Source: Saussurea involucrata | Taxonomy: Eukaryota; Streptophyta; Magnoliopsida; Asterales; Asteraceae | Assembly: GCA_033807775.1 (NCBI GenBank) | Contig: CM066317.1 | Location: forward strand, 39,993,870-40,057,869 | Length of the DNA stretch: 64,000 nucleotides | Direction: 5' to 3' | In this document: positions 1 to 10,160 of the stretch, piece after piece | Numbering within the stretch: position 1 is the stretch's first letter | How the letters are laid out: every line of letters starts with the position of its first letter | The notes under the pieces: generated by a model | What the model was told of the DNA's origin: nothing | Database searches by the model: none | What the model saw: the letters and a program-made list of their open reading frames with translations, nothing else | Translations under genes and position numbers: made by a program

Positions 1-470
1 GATCGACAAAAGAGTTACGCCGATCAGAAAAGGAGACCTAAAGAATTTCAAGTTGGGGAGCGGGTGATGTTAAAGGTATCCCCGTGGAACGGTATTATAA
101 GATTTGGGAAGCGTAGAAAACTGAGTCCTCGTATTCTTGGACCTTTCACTATAACCAAGAGAGTAGGGCTTCAAGCTTATCAGTTAGATCTTCCACCCGA
201 GTTGGAAGGGATCCATAATACTTTTCATGTGTGTTATCTTCGAAAATGTCTAGCTGAAGAAGAGAATGTTATACCAATGTCTGAAATTAAAGTTGACAAG
301 AAGAATCGTTGCGTGGAGGAACCTGAAGCAATTTTGGAAAGAACAACTAAGAAGCTACGCCATAAGGAGTTATCATGGTTAAAGTTCAGTGGAAACATCA
401 AAGAGGTGCCAACGTGACGTGGGAAGCAGAAGAGGATATGAGGAATAGATATCCTCACTTATTTACCTAA
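1..470 (+). pseudogene. Family A gypsy pol, 3' end (integrase C-terminus and chromodomain), frameshifted
   Basis: This is the tail of a Ty3/gypsy polyprotein that enters from the left edge. It is open from base 1 in frame 1 and includes the GPF-containing integrase C-terminal region and a stretch typical of Tekay chromoviruses (KRRKLSPR, HNTFHV, LRKCLA). Frame 1 stops at 415-417. The last part of the chromodomain (KVQW, TWE, RYPHLF) continues in another frame and ends at 468-470, so there is a one-base indel near 368-375. The homologous tail of family B (about 23560-24033) is continuous, which supports a lesion. The protein would join retroelement cDNA into host DNA, and the chromodomain is thought to guide integration to heterochromatin. 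This copy is not functional as written. Confidence 0.9.
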
Positions 471-499
471 CTTTGATTTCGAGGACGAAATCATTTTCA

Positions 500-512
500 G
501 GTTGGGGAGAAT
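500..512 (+). other. Polypurine tract of family A
   Basis: A purine-rich stretch (GGTTGGGGAGAAT) sits directly before the LTR start TGTAACG. Just upstream is GAGGACGAAATC, which also precedes the family C 3' LTR near 30208. This is where plus-strand priming is expected. Confidence 0.6.
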
Positions 513-1059
513 TGTAACGCCTCGAAAATTTCCATAAATTGTATATTATTTTGGAAGTTATGAAAAATATGAAGTCAAGGGATCAAGATTGTAATGAGTC
601 AAAGTGTGGGGTTAATTATAAAACCTGGATTTTGAGATATTTAAATGAGAAAGATCAGGTTTTGTGTGAGTTATCTGATTTTGGAAAATATCTTTGAGGC
701 CGGTTAAAGGCAGAGAGAAACTGAGTTCTAAACCTTTCGTTCGGTAAGAAATTCGATCGTTTTCTCCAAATTTCAATTGCTTAAGATTGATAGTTATAAG
801 TCAGCTTTGGGTTTTGATTAGGTTATTGAATCATTGAGAATCGGGTTTGAATTTGGAGTATTGGGTTGAATCGATTGCACAGACTTGAAATTGAATTATG
901 TCTTAAGGTGAGTTCATCTTACTTGGTAATTTTTATGGGTTATTATCAAATGGTTGAATGATTTGAACTTAGTACTGGTATTGATGAACTTTGGTAAGTA
1001 TTATTTGAAAGAATTGTGATTTGTGTTAAAATTTGATGTGCAGGCCGAAGTTTCCAGGT

Positions 1060-1322
1060 AAGTAATATTTTCCCTGAAGTATCCGGGAATTGATGTTTTT
1101 CGGAAGTATCTGGTATGTTTTTCGGAAGTATTCGGTAAGTTGTATTTCCCGAAGTATCCGGTAAACTACATTTCCCGAAGTATCCGGTAAACTCCATTTC
1201 CCGGATACAAGTCTCGGATTGAGTTTCCCGGATACCAGTTCCGGATTGTTCTCGGATCCATAGTTTCCGCATATGAGTTCCGGACACTTAGTCCGGATAG
1301 TTTTTTCGGAAGTGTCCGGTAA
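1060..1322 (+). repeat. TATCCGG array in LTR A1
   Basis: Roughly a dozen diverged copies of a unit around GAAGTATCCGG or CCCGGATA occur here. The same array is in A2 at about 34497-34742. Every copy holds a CCGG site, open to both CG and CHG methylation. It lies inside the candidate leader intron. Confidence 0.75.
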
Positions 1323-1509
1323 TTACTGAGTTCCCGGTAACTTTTGACAGGAGATATTCCTGATCATTTGGATTTCCACTTTAGCAGTACGAACATAATT
1401 ATAACTCAACTTTGAGTATAATACGATTTGATGTATGCTTTTGATTTGGTACGCACGTATGCTAGTAAGTGTAATGGATCCATAGGCACTAGCATTATTT
1501 GAAAAACGT

Positions 1510-1693
1510 GGAATAGGCATGGCGCTTAATTGTAATTCCCATTTTGTATTGTGACGTGAAATCGTGGAATAGGCATGGCACTTAATTGTAACTCCCGTTT
1601 TCTATTGGAAGATAAGGGATATGCGTGGCGCTTAATTGTAATCCCTACTTCCACACCAAGAAATAGGCATGGCGTTTAATTGTAATTTCTTGG
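1510..1693 (+). repeat. Four hairpin repeats with a constant loop
   Basis: Four copies, about 50 bp apart, share a loop of about 20 bases containing AGGCATGGC and TTAATTGTA. The flanking arms differ but stay complementary: GGAAT with ATTCC (1510-1539); GGGAT with ATCCC plus an outer TGGAAG with CTTCCA (1606-1653); CCAAGAAAT with ATTTCTTGG (1656-1693). The second copy (1566-1595) has one mismatch. A2 has a matching array at about 34930-35115. Confidence 0.75.
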
Positions 1694-1921
1694 ACATGAG
1701 CTGTAATCTAGAATCCTCAGTGATTCGTAGTGGCGCTCTTAAACGTGATACTATGACTTACTTAGTGTTTGTCATATTCATGGAATCGGGTATGATTCCC
1801 GTCATCGAAAGATGTTATGTGTACGGTAAGAAAGTTGGTAAAAAGGTTATTTTATATCCTTTGTTTACAAATTGGGTTTTCAAAGCTTATAAATGTTTTG
1901 ATTTTAACTGGATGTTCTCAC

Positions 1922-1935
1922 TAGGCGCAAGCCTA
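1922..1935 (+). other. Conserved LTR hairpin TAGGC-GCAA-GCCTA
   Basis: A 5-bp perfect stem with a GNRA-type loop, preceded by CTCAC. Equivalent hairpins lie at 3174-3187, 18645-18660, 25414-25429, 26509-26522, 33263-33276 and 35340-35353 on the plus strand, and at 54907-54921, 59145-59160 and 61429-61445 on the minus strand. Confidence 0.7.
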
Positions 1936-2261
1936 ATGTTTTCAAATTAAATTTTCTTATCAGGCTTTGGATTGGGAAGGGATATGAAGTGATGAGCGGA
2001 GGGTGACCTTTGAGTCATAGCTTTTGGAGATGTAATGGAGGGATTAGTTTATGACGAATATATTTTGGTAGATTACATAGACAACCGTTATAATCTAATC
2101 TTCTTGTTATGGATTAGATTAGTAGGTTGTTTTTGATAAATCAGTTGTAAATATAAATCTTCGTTACTAATGCTCCATTTATGTATGAAAGTCTTGGAAG
2201 ATATTGTAGTATATTTTGATAAATTTAAGGTTTAAATTTATTGTGATTTTAGGGAGTTTCA

Positions 2262-3515
2262 GCATAGGCATATGAGTCGGTCTTGTTTATGGGGTCGCAT
2301 GGGTATTGCAGGGTTGGACTCCGGGATCCATGTTTATGACCTTAAACTTTTCAAGTGGAGACTAGGAGGGTTGAGTCTGGAAGTGCTACCTTGGAGGTGC
2401 GTGCCAGGACCTTCCTCGCTGAGGTAATGCCTTGGAGGTAGTACTGCAATGTGCCGAGCCTTGTAGTGGAAGTCCTGGGGATGGACACTAAAGTCAACTG
2501 TCTCTTGAGGTGAAACTTGTCGAGGAATCATAGGAACACTTGGTCATATAGTCATGAAGTGTTATACGATTAACATTGTACGGGGTGGTATACTTACGTG
2601 TTCCCTTCACTCTCAATGGATACGTGTCTCCCCCGTTGTTATCAATATTATATTGAATGTTGTGATATGCATGTTTTAATTGTCGTTGAGCCTTGTGCGA
2701 GTAATTAGAAGTATTTACTTTACTATTGGAACCCCTCCACGTATATTAAGGTTTGCTTGAATGATTACTCCCATGCTTGGGTATATGGACTTTATTTATA
2801 TTTACGTTTTGTGTGGGTTGTCGAGTCGGTCACATGCTTTCGGAAACATATTATATGTATTTGGATTGTTTTCCATGTTCTTTTGGGTGTTGTATTATTT
2901 ATCCTTCTTGTTGGGGCATTTCAAATGATAGAGTTTTATTCACGTCCACCTTATTTGGAAACTCAATATTTATTCATGCTTAAGTGAGTTTTTAGGTCCA
3001 AATCCATTATTGAGAAACGTTTCATTTTGGAGCTTTCGGCACGGGTTTTGGGTGCGTTGGAAAATGGGTTGTTCACATACTTAATTATAATCCTTTTTGA
3101 AAATCATGATTTTGAGTTGTACTCATTTGGTTTAACGAACTTTTTTAATCATGATGAAAACTCTTGAACTCACTAGGCGTTAGCCTAACCCTTTCTATTT
3201 GTCGGCTTGTGCAACACGTTCTATTGGGAATAGTTCTAGTGACACTGTGAAAAGTGGAGAACTAGTTGTGTAATTGAGAAGTAAGTGGTTTGGTGAAGTC
3301 TTCCGCACTTTAGGAATAACAACCTGGTATTGGATTTAGTAACACCCGACCTTTTATAGTCTCGATGTATGACTTAGGTTGTGAAATGTTGAAGTTATTA
3401 TGTTTTTATTTATGGAGGTATTTCCATGGATGGTTTGTAGAAGGACTTTATCTTTATTTGATTATTTTATCGAAGTTTTATTTAGTTGCTCTTTCCAAAT
3501 TTTGAGGGTGTTACA
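2262..3515 (+). mobile_element. Right part of a C-type gypsy LTR (C')
   Basis: This is diverged from but clearly alignable with the family C LTR (about 32440-33603). Shared blocks include the AACTCACTAGGCGTTAGCCTAAC hairpin region, the AGTCTTCCGCACTT block, and an end at GAGGGTGTTACA. It begins straight after the A1 LTR with GCATA. Its missing left part is probably represented by sequence like 33604-33958, so family A inserted into this LTR. No open frame of note. Confidence 0.7.
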
Positions 3516-3697
3516 TTCATACTATATCTATTTTGGAGAATTTGTTGGATCAAAATATTAACTCAAAATCCTCAAAATCTCTATTTTGCAAAATCTATTT
3601 GAAAAACTTTAAAAAAGATCGGGTTAGCAAGTACCGCTAGACCAATAACCTTTTGGTATCTTCAGCTGTTTTCTGACTTTCTCGGATTATTTCCTAA
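3516..3697. other. Unassigned spacer
   Basis: AT-rich sequence between the C' LTR end and the first MITE. I see no gene or repeat signature. The last three bases (TAA, 3695-3697) are the MITE target duplication. Confidence 0.5.
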
Positions 3698-3977
3698 GGG
3701 TCCGTTTACCAAATGTTTACTCGGGAAAACACTTACTGGTAAAATTCAACATTATCAATTACTTATCGGGTAAAATTTTAGTCTACCAAAATGATATTGT
3801 CTATAACAATTTTCCCGGTAAGCGCTAATAGTAACATGGTAAGAGTTTTCGCCATTACTTACCGTGTAAGAATTTCGGTCATTGGCTTAGCTCTTTCAGG
3901 GTAAGATTCTTGGTCCTGTCATAAGGTAACATGACTTGATAAGCGCTTATCCAGGTAAGCATTTGGTAAATGACCCC
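3698..3977. mobile_element. Tourist-like (PIF/Harbinger) MITE, copy 1
   Basis: 280 bp, flanked by TAA on both sides (3695-3697 and 3978-3980). Imperfect terminal inverted repeats read GGGTCCGTTTACCAAATG at the left and CATTTGGTAAATGACCCC at the right. Subterminal TTACCNGGTAAG repeats occur inside. There is no coding capacity; it would depend on a Harbinger transposase elsewhere. Confidence 0.8.
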
Positions 3978-3980
3978 TAA

Positions 3981-4309
3981 GTCTTCATTACCACTATGTT
4001 GTCAACTCTCACCATAGAAGATGCAGAAGGTTAAAGTAGGTGCAGTGTGATGGAGGAGACAATGGCGGACCAAAGAATTTTATTGAGCGGTGCATCATTT
4101 AAGGTAGATCAAAGGCGCGTAAAATCACGGGTTTGACCAGTGGCAAAAGTCGACGCGACTTGATCTGAGGGAAAACCAATAATGTCAATTTTAGGGATAA
4201 TACATTTTTTCATTATGAATTAATTTTGACCCTTTGAGTAAAACACAACATAGTGTAACAACTTTGGTGGATTCTCAAGGTTAAAATAGCCATTAGATAA
4301 AAAAAGAAC
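3981..4309. other. Unassigned spacer
   Basis: Sequence between two MITE copies. I see no gene, repeat array or terminal signature. Confidence 0.5.
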
Positions 4310-4558
4310 TTAGGGGTCGTTTACCAAATTCTTACCGAGTAAGCACTTACCAGCAAGAGATTCACCTCATTTACCTTATAGTGTAACAACGTTGGCCATG
4401 AAAATGGATTGCTGGTAAACATCTTAAACCCGGTAAGCACTTACCAGGTAAGAGTCATTTCCCACACTTACCGGGTAAGACTCTCGGTCCTTGCATTGTC
4501 TCTTACCGGGTAGGCTTCTTGTTCCTTGCCATACCCACTCAATAAGGTATATGGTATC

Positions 4559-6365
4559 AGTTGATCCAAATGTCTCAGAAATTCCATCTATTTCTCAGCA
4601 ATCATTGAATGGAGTGACAAATGCAAGCATTCCTCTCTTAGCTGATAATCCAGAAGTAGCTGAAGCCTCATCTTCAGTTTCTCCAGTTCAGACTGAGTCA
4701 GCGACGCATGCTCCGGCTCAGCGATGGACTGTAAATCACCCAATCGATCAAATTCTTGGTGATCCCAACGCTGGTATTCAGACTCGTAGAAGTGCAGGTA
4801 ATATTTGTTTATTTGTTAACTTTATTTCTCTAACTGAACCAAAGAAAATAGATGATGCCCTCAGAGATCCAAACTGGGTCAGCGCTATGCAAGAAGAGCT
4901 GACTGAATTCGAAAGAAACAAAGTTTGGAAACTTGTTCGGAGACCAACTGACAAAACAGTGATAGGCACTAAGTGGGTCTATCGAAACAAGTTGGACGAA
5001 CATGGTACTGTAACTCGCAACAAAGCTCGTCTTGTTGCTCAGGGATACAGACAAGAGGAAGGCATAGATTATGACGAAACCTTTGCTCCAGTAGCAAGAC
5101 TTGAATCTATTCGTCTTTTCTTAGCATATGCTGTACACAAAAACTTCACTGTACATCAAATGGATGTTAAGTCAGCGTTTCTAAATGGAAAGCTGAATGA
5201 AGAAGTTTATGTGGAACAACCTCCAGGATTCTCAGATCCTAAGCGTCCAGGTTATGTTTATAAGCTGGATAAGGCACTTTATGGCTTGAAGCAAGCTCCT
5301 CGTGCATGGTATGACACTCTTTCTACTTATCTCCACCTTGAAAAATTTGAGAGAGGTAAGATTGACAAAACTTTGTTTTTTAGAAAAATAAAAGGTCATA
5401 TCATTTTAGTTCAAATATATGTTGATGACATTATATTTGGTTCTACTAACCCTGAGCTTTGTACTCGTTTCGCTGATAGAATGAAAGATGAGTATAAAAT
5501 GAGTATGATGGGTGAACTAACATATTTCCTTGGTCTTCAGATTAAGCAAACTGAAAAAGGAACTTTAATAAATCAGGGAAAGTATGTTAAAGATATGCTG
5601 AAGAAATTCGACTTAACTGAAAGTTCAGCTATGAAAACCCCTATGGCACCACCGCTGATACTTGATAAGGACACAAAGGGTGTTCCTGTCAATGTCACGC
5701 TGTACCGTGGGATGATCGGCTCACTACTGTATCTTACAGCTAGCCGACCCGATATTATGTTTGCAACATGTCTGTGCGCACGATATCAAGCTGAACCTAA
5801 GATATCTCATATGAAAGCTGTAAAGCGAATCTTTCGATATCTTAAGGGTACAGCGAATCTAGGTCTTTGGTATCCCAAATATTCAGGATTCGATCTAACC
5901 GCCTATTCAGACAGTGATTTTGCAGGTTGCAAAATGGATAGGAAAAGCACCACAGGAGGATGTCAGCTCCTGGGTGGAAAGCTGGTAAGTTGGACAAGTA
6001 AGAAGCAAAACCCAGTGTCCACTTCCACAGCTGAAGCTGAGTATGTAGCCGCTGGAAGCTGTTGTTCTCAAGTCTTGTGGATGAGAAATCAACTACTAGA
6101 CTATGATCTTCAGCTCTCCAAAATTCCAATCTATTGCGACAGCACAAGTGCCATCGCTATAGCAAACAATCCAGTGCTACACTCAAAGACAAAACACATA
6201 GAAATCAGATATCATTTTATCAGAGATCATGTGATGAATGGTGATATAGAACTTCATTTTATCCCAACTGATTATCAGTTAGCTGATTTGTTTACCAAAC
6301 CTCTTGATGAGACAAGATTCAACTTTCTCATCAGCGAGCTTGGAATGCTGAACTTTGAAGGATAA
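4559..6365 (+). pseudogene. Copia RT and RNase H (3' part of pol)
   Basis: An open frame runs into this region from the MITE arm, but only bases from 4559 derive from the retroelement, so there is no native start. After a variable linker, the RVT_2 reverse transcriptase begins near 4920 (VIGTKWV, NKARLVAQGY, DVKSAFLNG). The catalytic YVDD is at about 5419-5430. RNase H follows (YSDSDFAG, STAEAEY, DSTSAIA). The frame ends naturally at 6363-6365. The catalytic residues I can see are present, so this part is intact, but the polyprotein lacks its Gag, protease and integrase portions. Role: copying element RNA into cDNA in a cytoplasmic particle. Confidence 0.9.
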
Positions 6366-7375
6366 ATCTTCAGCGGTTCACATTTAATCAGCGATACGTT
6401 TATACATTCTTGTATAGGCTCTCGGATAAAATAAACTTGTACAATCCATTTCATCATCTTCTCTCTGAATAAATTTGGTTAAACTGATATCAAGGTATGT
6501 TTTCTCTCTCTGACAAAACGCATGAAAATGCAAGATTTCAAATTCTTTCATCGCTGAATATCTCTTCCTTAACAAGCGATATTTTGAAATTTCTTAAAAC
6601 CCTCACTGATATTTCTATTCAGTGCTTCATATTTTCCATAGAGTCCCTGAGTTTTTCTTTCAAAACCTCAGAGACAACGAAAGAATGTGAAAGGACAGTT
6701 GTGACGTCATTGCAACGGATAACACCAGGCACGCTCTTTTTCTGACACCCGTTTGCACGTTTCGTTGTCTATCCAATCAAATGCAAACACGTGTCCGTGT
6801 CATGATGAAAAACTTTCCCGCTCAAGTTTTTCTCTCTCTACTCTCTTCCTATATAAACACTCTCAAAGTTTATATTTGTCTTTTACGCGAATCAATCTTT
6901 CTCCGCAAGAAAAGAACACTGTTGCATTTTGTGCTCTCAATCTTCAAGAACTGTTCATCATCTTCTTCATCAAACTCAAGGTTAATATGTTCTTATCTAT
7001 TATCAAATGCGAATAACTTGTTTTCGATCTTATCATTGTTTTACACAAGATCAAACAAAAGAACTCAAAAATAAAATCATTTTCTTTCATGGTTTTATAA
7101 ACACAACCATTTCATGGTTGTTCTTCAAGTTTTAAATCTAAAATCTTAAACTTGTTCTTCTTTCGTATCCATTTTTTTTAAAACTGGAATACAAGGCTTA
7201 GGGGGAGATTGTTATATTCGTTTTTTTTAAACAAGAAAAACCCTAATCTTCATTAAGATTTTTTTTTTGTCTGAATGAAATGGACAAAATTCGAAAAATC
7301 TTATGGAAATTTTCTTTCCACATTAAGATATTTCTTATTTGTTAACATCTTTGGTTGAACTGATAATACAGTGAA
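6366..7375 (+). other. Spacer between pol and the third ORF, with internal polypurine tract
   Basis: Non-coding and AT-rich. A GGGGGAGATTGTTA tract at 7201-7214 nearly repeats the terminal polypurine tract at 11651-11664. Duplicated polypurine tracts are described for sireviruses. A splice-acceptor-like TAATACAG ends at 7371, five bases before the third ORF start codon, which could supply a spliced mRNA. Short ORFs here show no family features. Confidence 0.55.
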
Positions 7376-9800
7376 ATGACAACTTCAAAGCTGAATGTTA
7401 CCGCTGAGTCCATCTCCACTGATTCTGAGGAACTGGAAATCACCAAAGCTCCTCAGGTTAAGTTTGAGCTGGATCAACTAGACTGGACAAAGGCAAACAA
7501 CCTCTCAGCGCTTCTCGAGTTTCCTCCTCGGAAGCAGGTATCCCATCTAGACGACGCTGTAAATTTTTTGAAGAATAGCCCCATCTACACAGCACTGACA
7601 ATCACACCTCCTGCCAGTCAGCGTCTATTATCCCAATTCTGGTACTCTGCCAGACACACCGACCTACCCTCCGCCAAAGATCCATCTAAAACCATCGACT
7701 GCATACTCAGCGATACTGAGTATGGCACCATCAAGATAACCCCCGCAATAATCCGCAAAGCTCTGAAATTCCCTAACGCTACCTCAGAAAATCCTTTCAT
7801 TCCATTTCCTGACCACAAGAAGCACGCTGACAGGGAAGAAATCATTGCTTTCCTTGATGCGATGGGTTACATCTGGGAGACTGGAAGAGACAAGCTACCT
7901 GAGAAGAAGCTGACGCTGATAAAGAAATCCAAGATGCCCAGCGAGATGAACTTCATCTTCGCTCACCTGATCAGCTGCATGACAGCGAAATCCGGATCTT
8001 CTGATCAAGCCGCTCAACCTCAGCAGGCCATGGGTTACGCACTGCTGAAAGGTCTCAACATTGACTGGGCCTCCATCATCTATGAAGACCTCATTCAACG
8101 TGTTGATTCTGCCGCTGACCGACCAGCATGGGTTCCTTACCCACGATTCATCAGCGCCATCTTTCAATATGGCCTGAAGGACAGCTATCCTGAAGAGGGT
8201 GATCTGAAACTCTCTCAGATTGGCCCTAAAGTTCTCGACTTCAAGCCTGTCGCCAACGAGGTACGTCTCTCTACCCTTCTCACTCTACTTAATTCTCCGC
8301 TTTCTGTGGCTCCTTCAGCGACAATACCCCTCGCTGATTCCCAGGCCACAAAATCCATTCCTTCTAAGAAAAGGAAACAATCTCTTACCCCTCTTGATTC
8401 CAAAAGGATTAAGAAAACCAAGGAGCAACCCCAGCAACTCCATGCTGAAGACTCCTCAGCTCATTCTGAAGAGCTGAAGGAAAGTTCCGTGGTACGCTCT
8501 GCCACACCAATTCAAGCCATCCCTTCTAAACCTACTTCAGCGTCCTTACACGCTGAGGTTAGAACTTTGGAATCTACCCTACCTTCTTCAGTCTCTCAAA
8601 AGACTGATGAAGTACTTCTCAGCGAATCCAACGCTGAACTTGCAACCCAACCCCAATTCTTATCCTTCGATCCTCCCTCTACTTCTTTGGACACTCCTCC
8701 AGTTAAAGTTGGAGATGCCATCATTCAAGAAGCCGTTGAAGCTTCTCAGCGAATGACGAAGAAAGGACCTGCAGAGATCTCCATCCCTCACGGAACTTTT
8801 GAGGGAGATATGGAACACTATGGAGGGACTCGAAACTTTGATGAGTTCGTCAACGCTCCTGCAGGTACAGATCCCACCTTAAACACTGTAACTAAACCTG
8901 AAACTTCTGAGCTTTCCTTTGTTCACAAGTACTTATATGTTACAGGTCCTTATTTGGGAGACATCAACCAGTCTCTGAAGTCCATGGAGATGAAACTTAC
9001 AGATCTCACCACCGGTCTATCAAATAACTCTACAGCTGTAACAAACGCTGGAGAGAATCTGACGAAGCTGACTGCTGTGGTGGAAAAGAAGGCCTCCTCT
9101 GATGACATCAAAGACCTTGATAAAACTCTCGCCGACTTTGCCAAAGTGCTCTCCGACATCTACACTGACTACACCAACCTCAAATCGTCAGTTTCCACCG
9201 TTTCCAGCGAGGTTACAACGCTGAAGAAATCGGTTGGTACACTCGAAGGTGATATGTCAGTGGTCAAGACCGACTTGGGCTCAGTGAAGACCGACCTTAG
9301 TTCTGTCAAGACAATGATCGAGACGCTGGTGAACAAGGCAAACAATCCAGCTCCTGCTCCGGCCCCTGCACCTATTTTGGACTCATTCACCGCAGAGGAT
9401 CGCCAAGAGCTGAAGAAAATCACGCCTGCTATTTCTGGCCTAGAAGACAGAATAGCTAAGCTTGAAGGTTGTGTGAAAGTCTCTGGCCCAGAAGACAGAG
9501 ACAACACCAATGCTGAATCTACCCATTCCTCCCCCCGCCCATCATGAGAAAGAGGGGGAGAAGAGCGCTGAAGATCAAAATAAGAGCGCTGAAGACCTTT
9601 CCCATGATGAATCTATCAGGGGAGAGGGTAATGAAGATCTAGTTACTGGACCTCAGGGAGATGAAAACCCTGAGGGAACCGAGAACCTCGCCTATGTATC
9701 TGAGGGGGAGCAACTTGAAGAAGATGTTGAGGAATCCGAAGCAGAAGAAGACGAAGACATCGACATCCCTGAAGCTGAACCATCCTCCTCTCCAAGGAAC

Positions 9801-9836
9801 GATGATGATGATGATGATGATGAAGATGACGAATTC
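9801..9836 (+). repeat. GAT-rich trinucleotide run encoding an acidic tract
   Basis: About seven GAT codons in a row followed by GAA/GAT encode a mainly Asp tract in the third ORF. Slippage in such a run is likely. Confidence 0.7.
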
Positions 9837-10013
9837 TTTGTCGTCAAACATGCTCCTCGAAAAGCTCTTAAAGGGATCGTGATAACCGAATCCACAGGGG
9901 AGAAGACAAAAACAAAGACAAAGCACTCAGCCTCTGGCGCTGAGAAAAGCAAAGACAAAGGCATCGCTGAAGATGATAATCTGGCGATCCTACTTGCAAA
10001 GCCGATTTGTCAG

Positions 10014-10160
10014 GTACACTAAACTTATTTTTCCTTCCCTGATCATCTCTGAACAATCAGTTATCCATTCCACAAACACCATACACATCCACATTTTTTT
10101 CTATCTTTTCTACCCAAGTTCTTCTACCCAGTTCTTATTTGTAAAATCGCTGCGTTTCAG
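10014..10160 (+). other. Possible intron in the third ORF
   Basis: A donor-like CAG/GTACAC at 10014 and an acceptor-like GCGTTTCAG ending at 10160 enclose 147 AT-rich, stop-containing bases. Coding resemblance resumes directly after. The phase is off by one at a short C-run (about 10172), which looks like a later indel. Confidence 0.35.

Larger units (their letters stand above)
908..1963 (+). other. Candidate leader intron inside LTR A1
   Basis: A near-perfect plant donor (CTTAAG/GTGAGTTC) is at 908. A plausible acceptor (TTTTCTTATCAG/G) ends at 1963. A CTAA branch-like sequence lies about 27 bases upstream, in the right arm of the conserved hairpin. The A2 LTR repeats the arrangement at 34355-35381. 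Splicing is inferred. Confidence 0.35.
513..2261 (+). mobile_element. Family A gypsy 3' LTR (copy A1)
   Basis: This 1749-bp LTR starts TGTAACGCC and ends GTTTCA. It aligns along its length with 33959-35679, with scattered substitutions (a few percent by eye). It contains a CCGG-rich array (about 1060-1322), four hairpin repeats (1510-1693), a donor-like AAG/GTGAGT at 908 and the conserved TAGGC-loop-GCCTA hairpin at 1922-1935. It is followed by GCATA, the same five bases that precede the A2 5' LTR. Confidence 0.9.

Noticed and set aside
6753..7074. Small ORFs before the third ORF of Copia-F
   Set aside because: Two overlapping frames of similar length, no domain, in AT-rich leader-like DNA.
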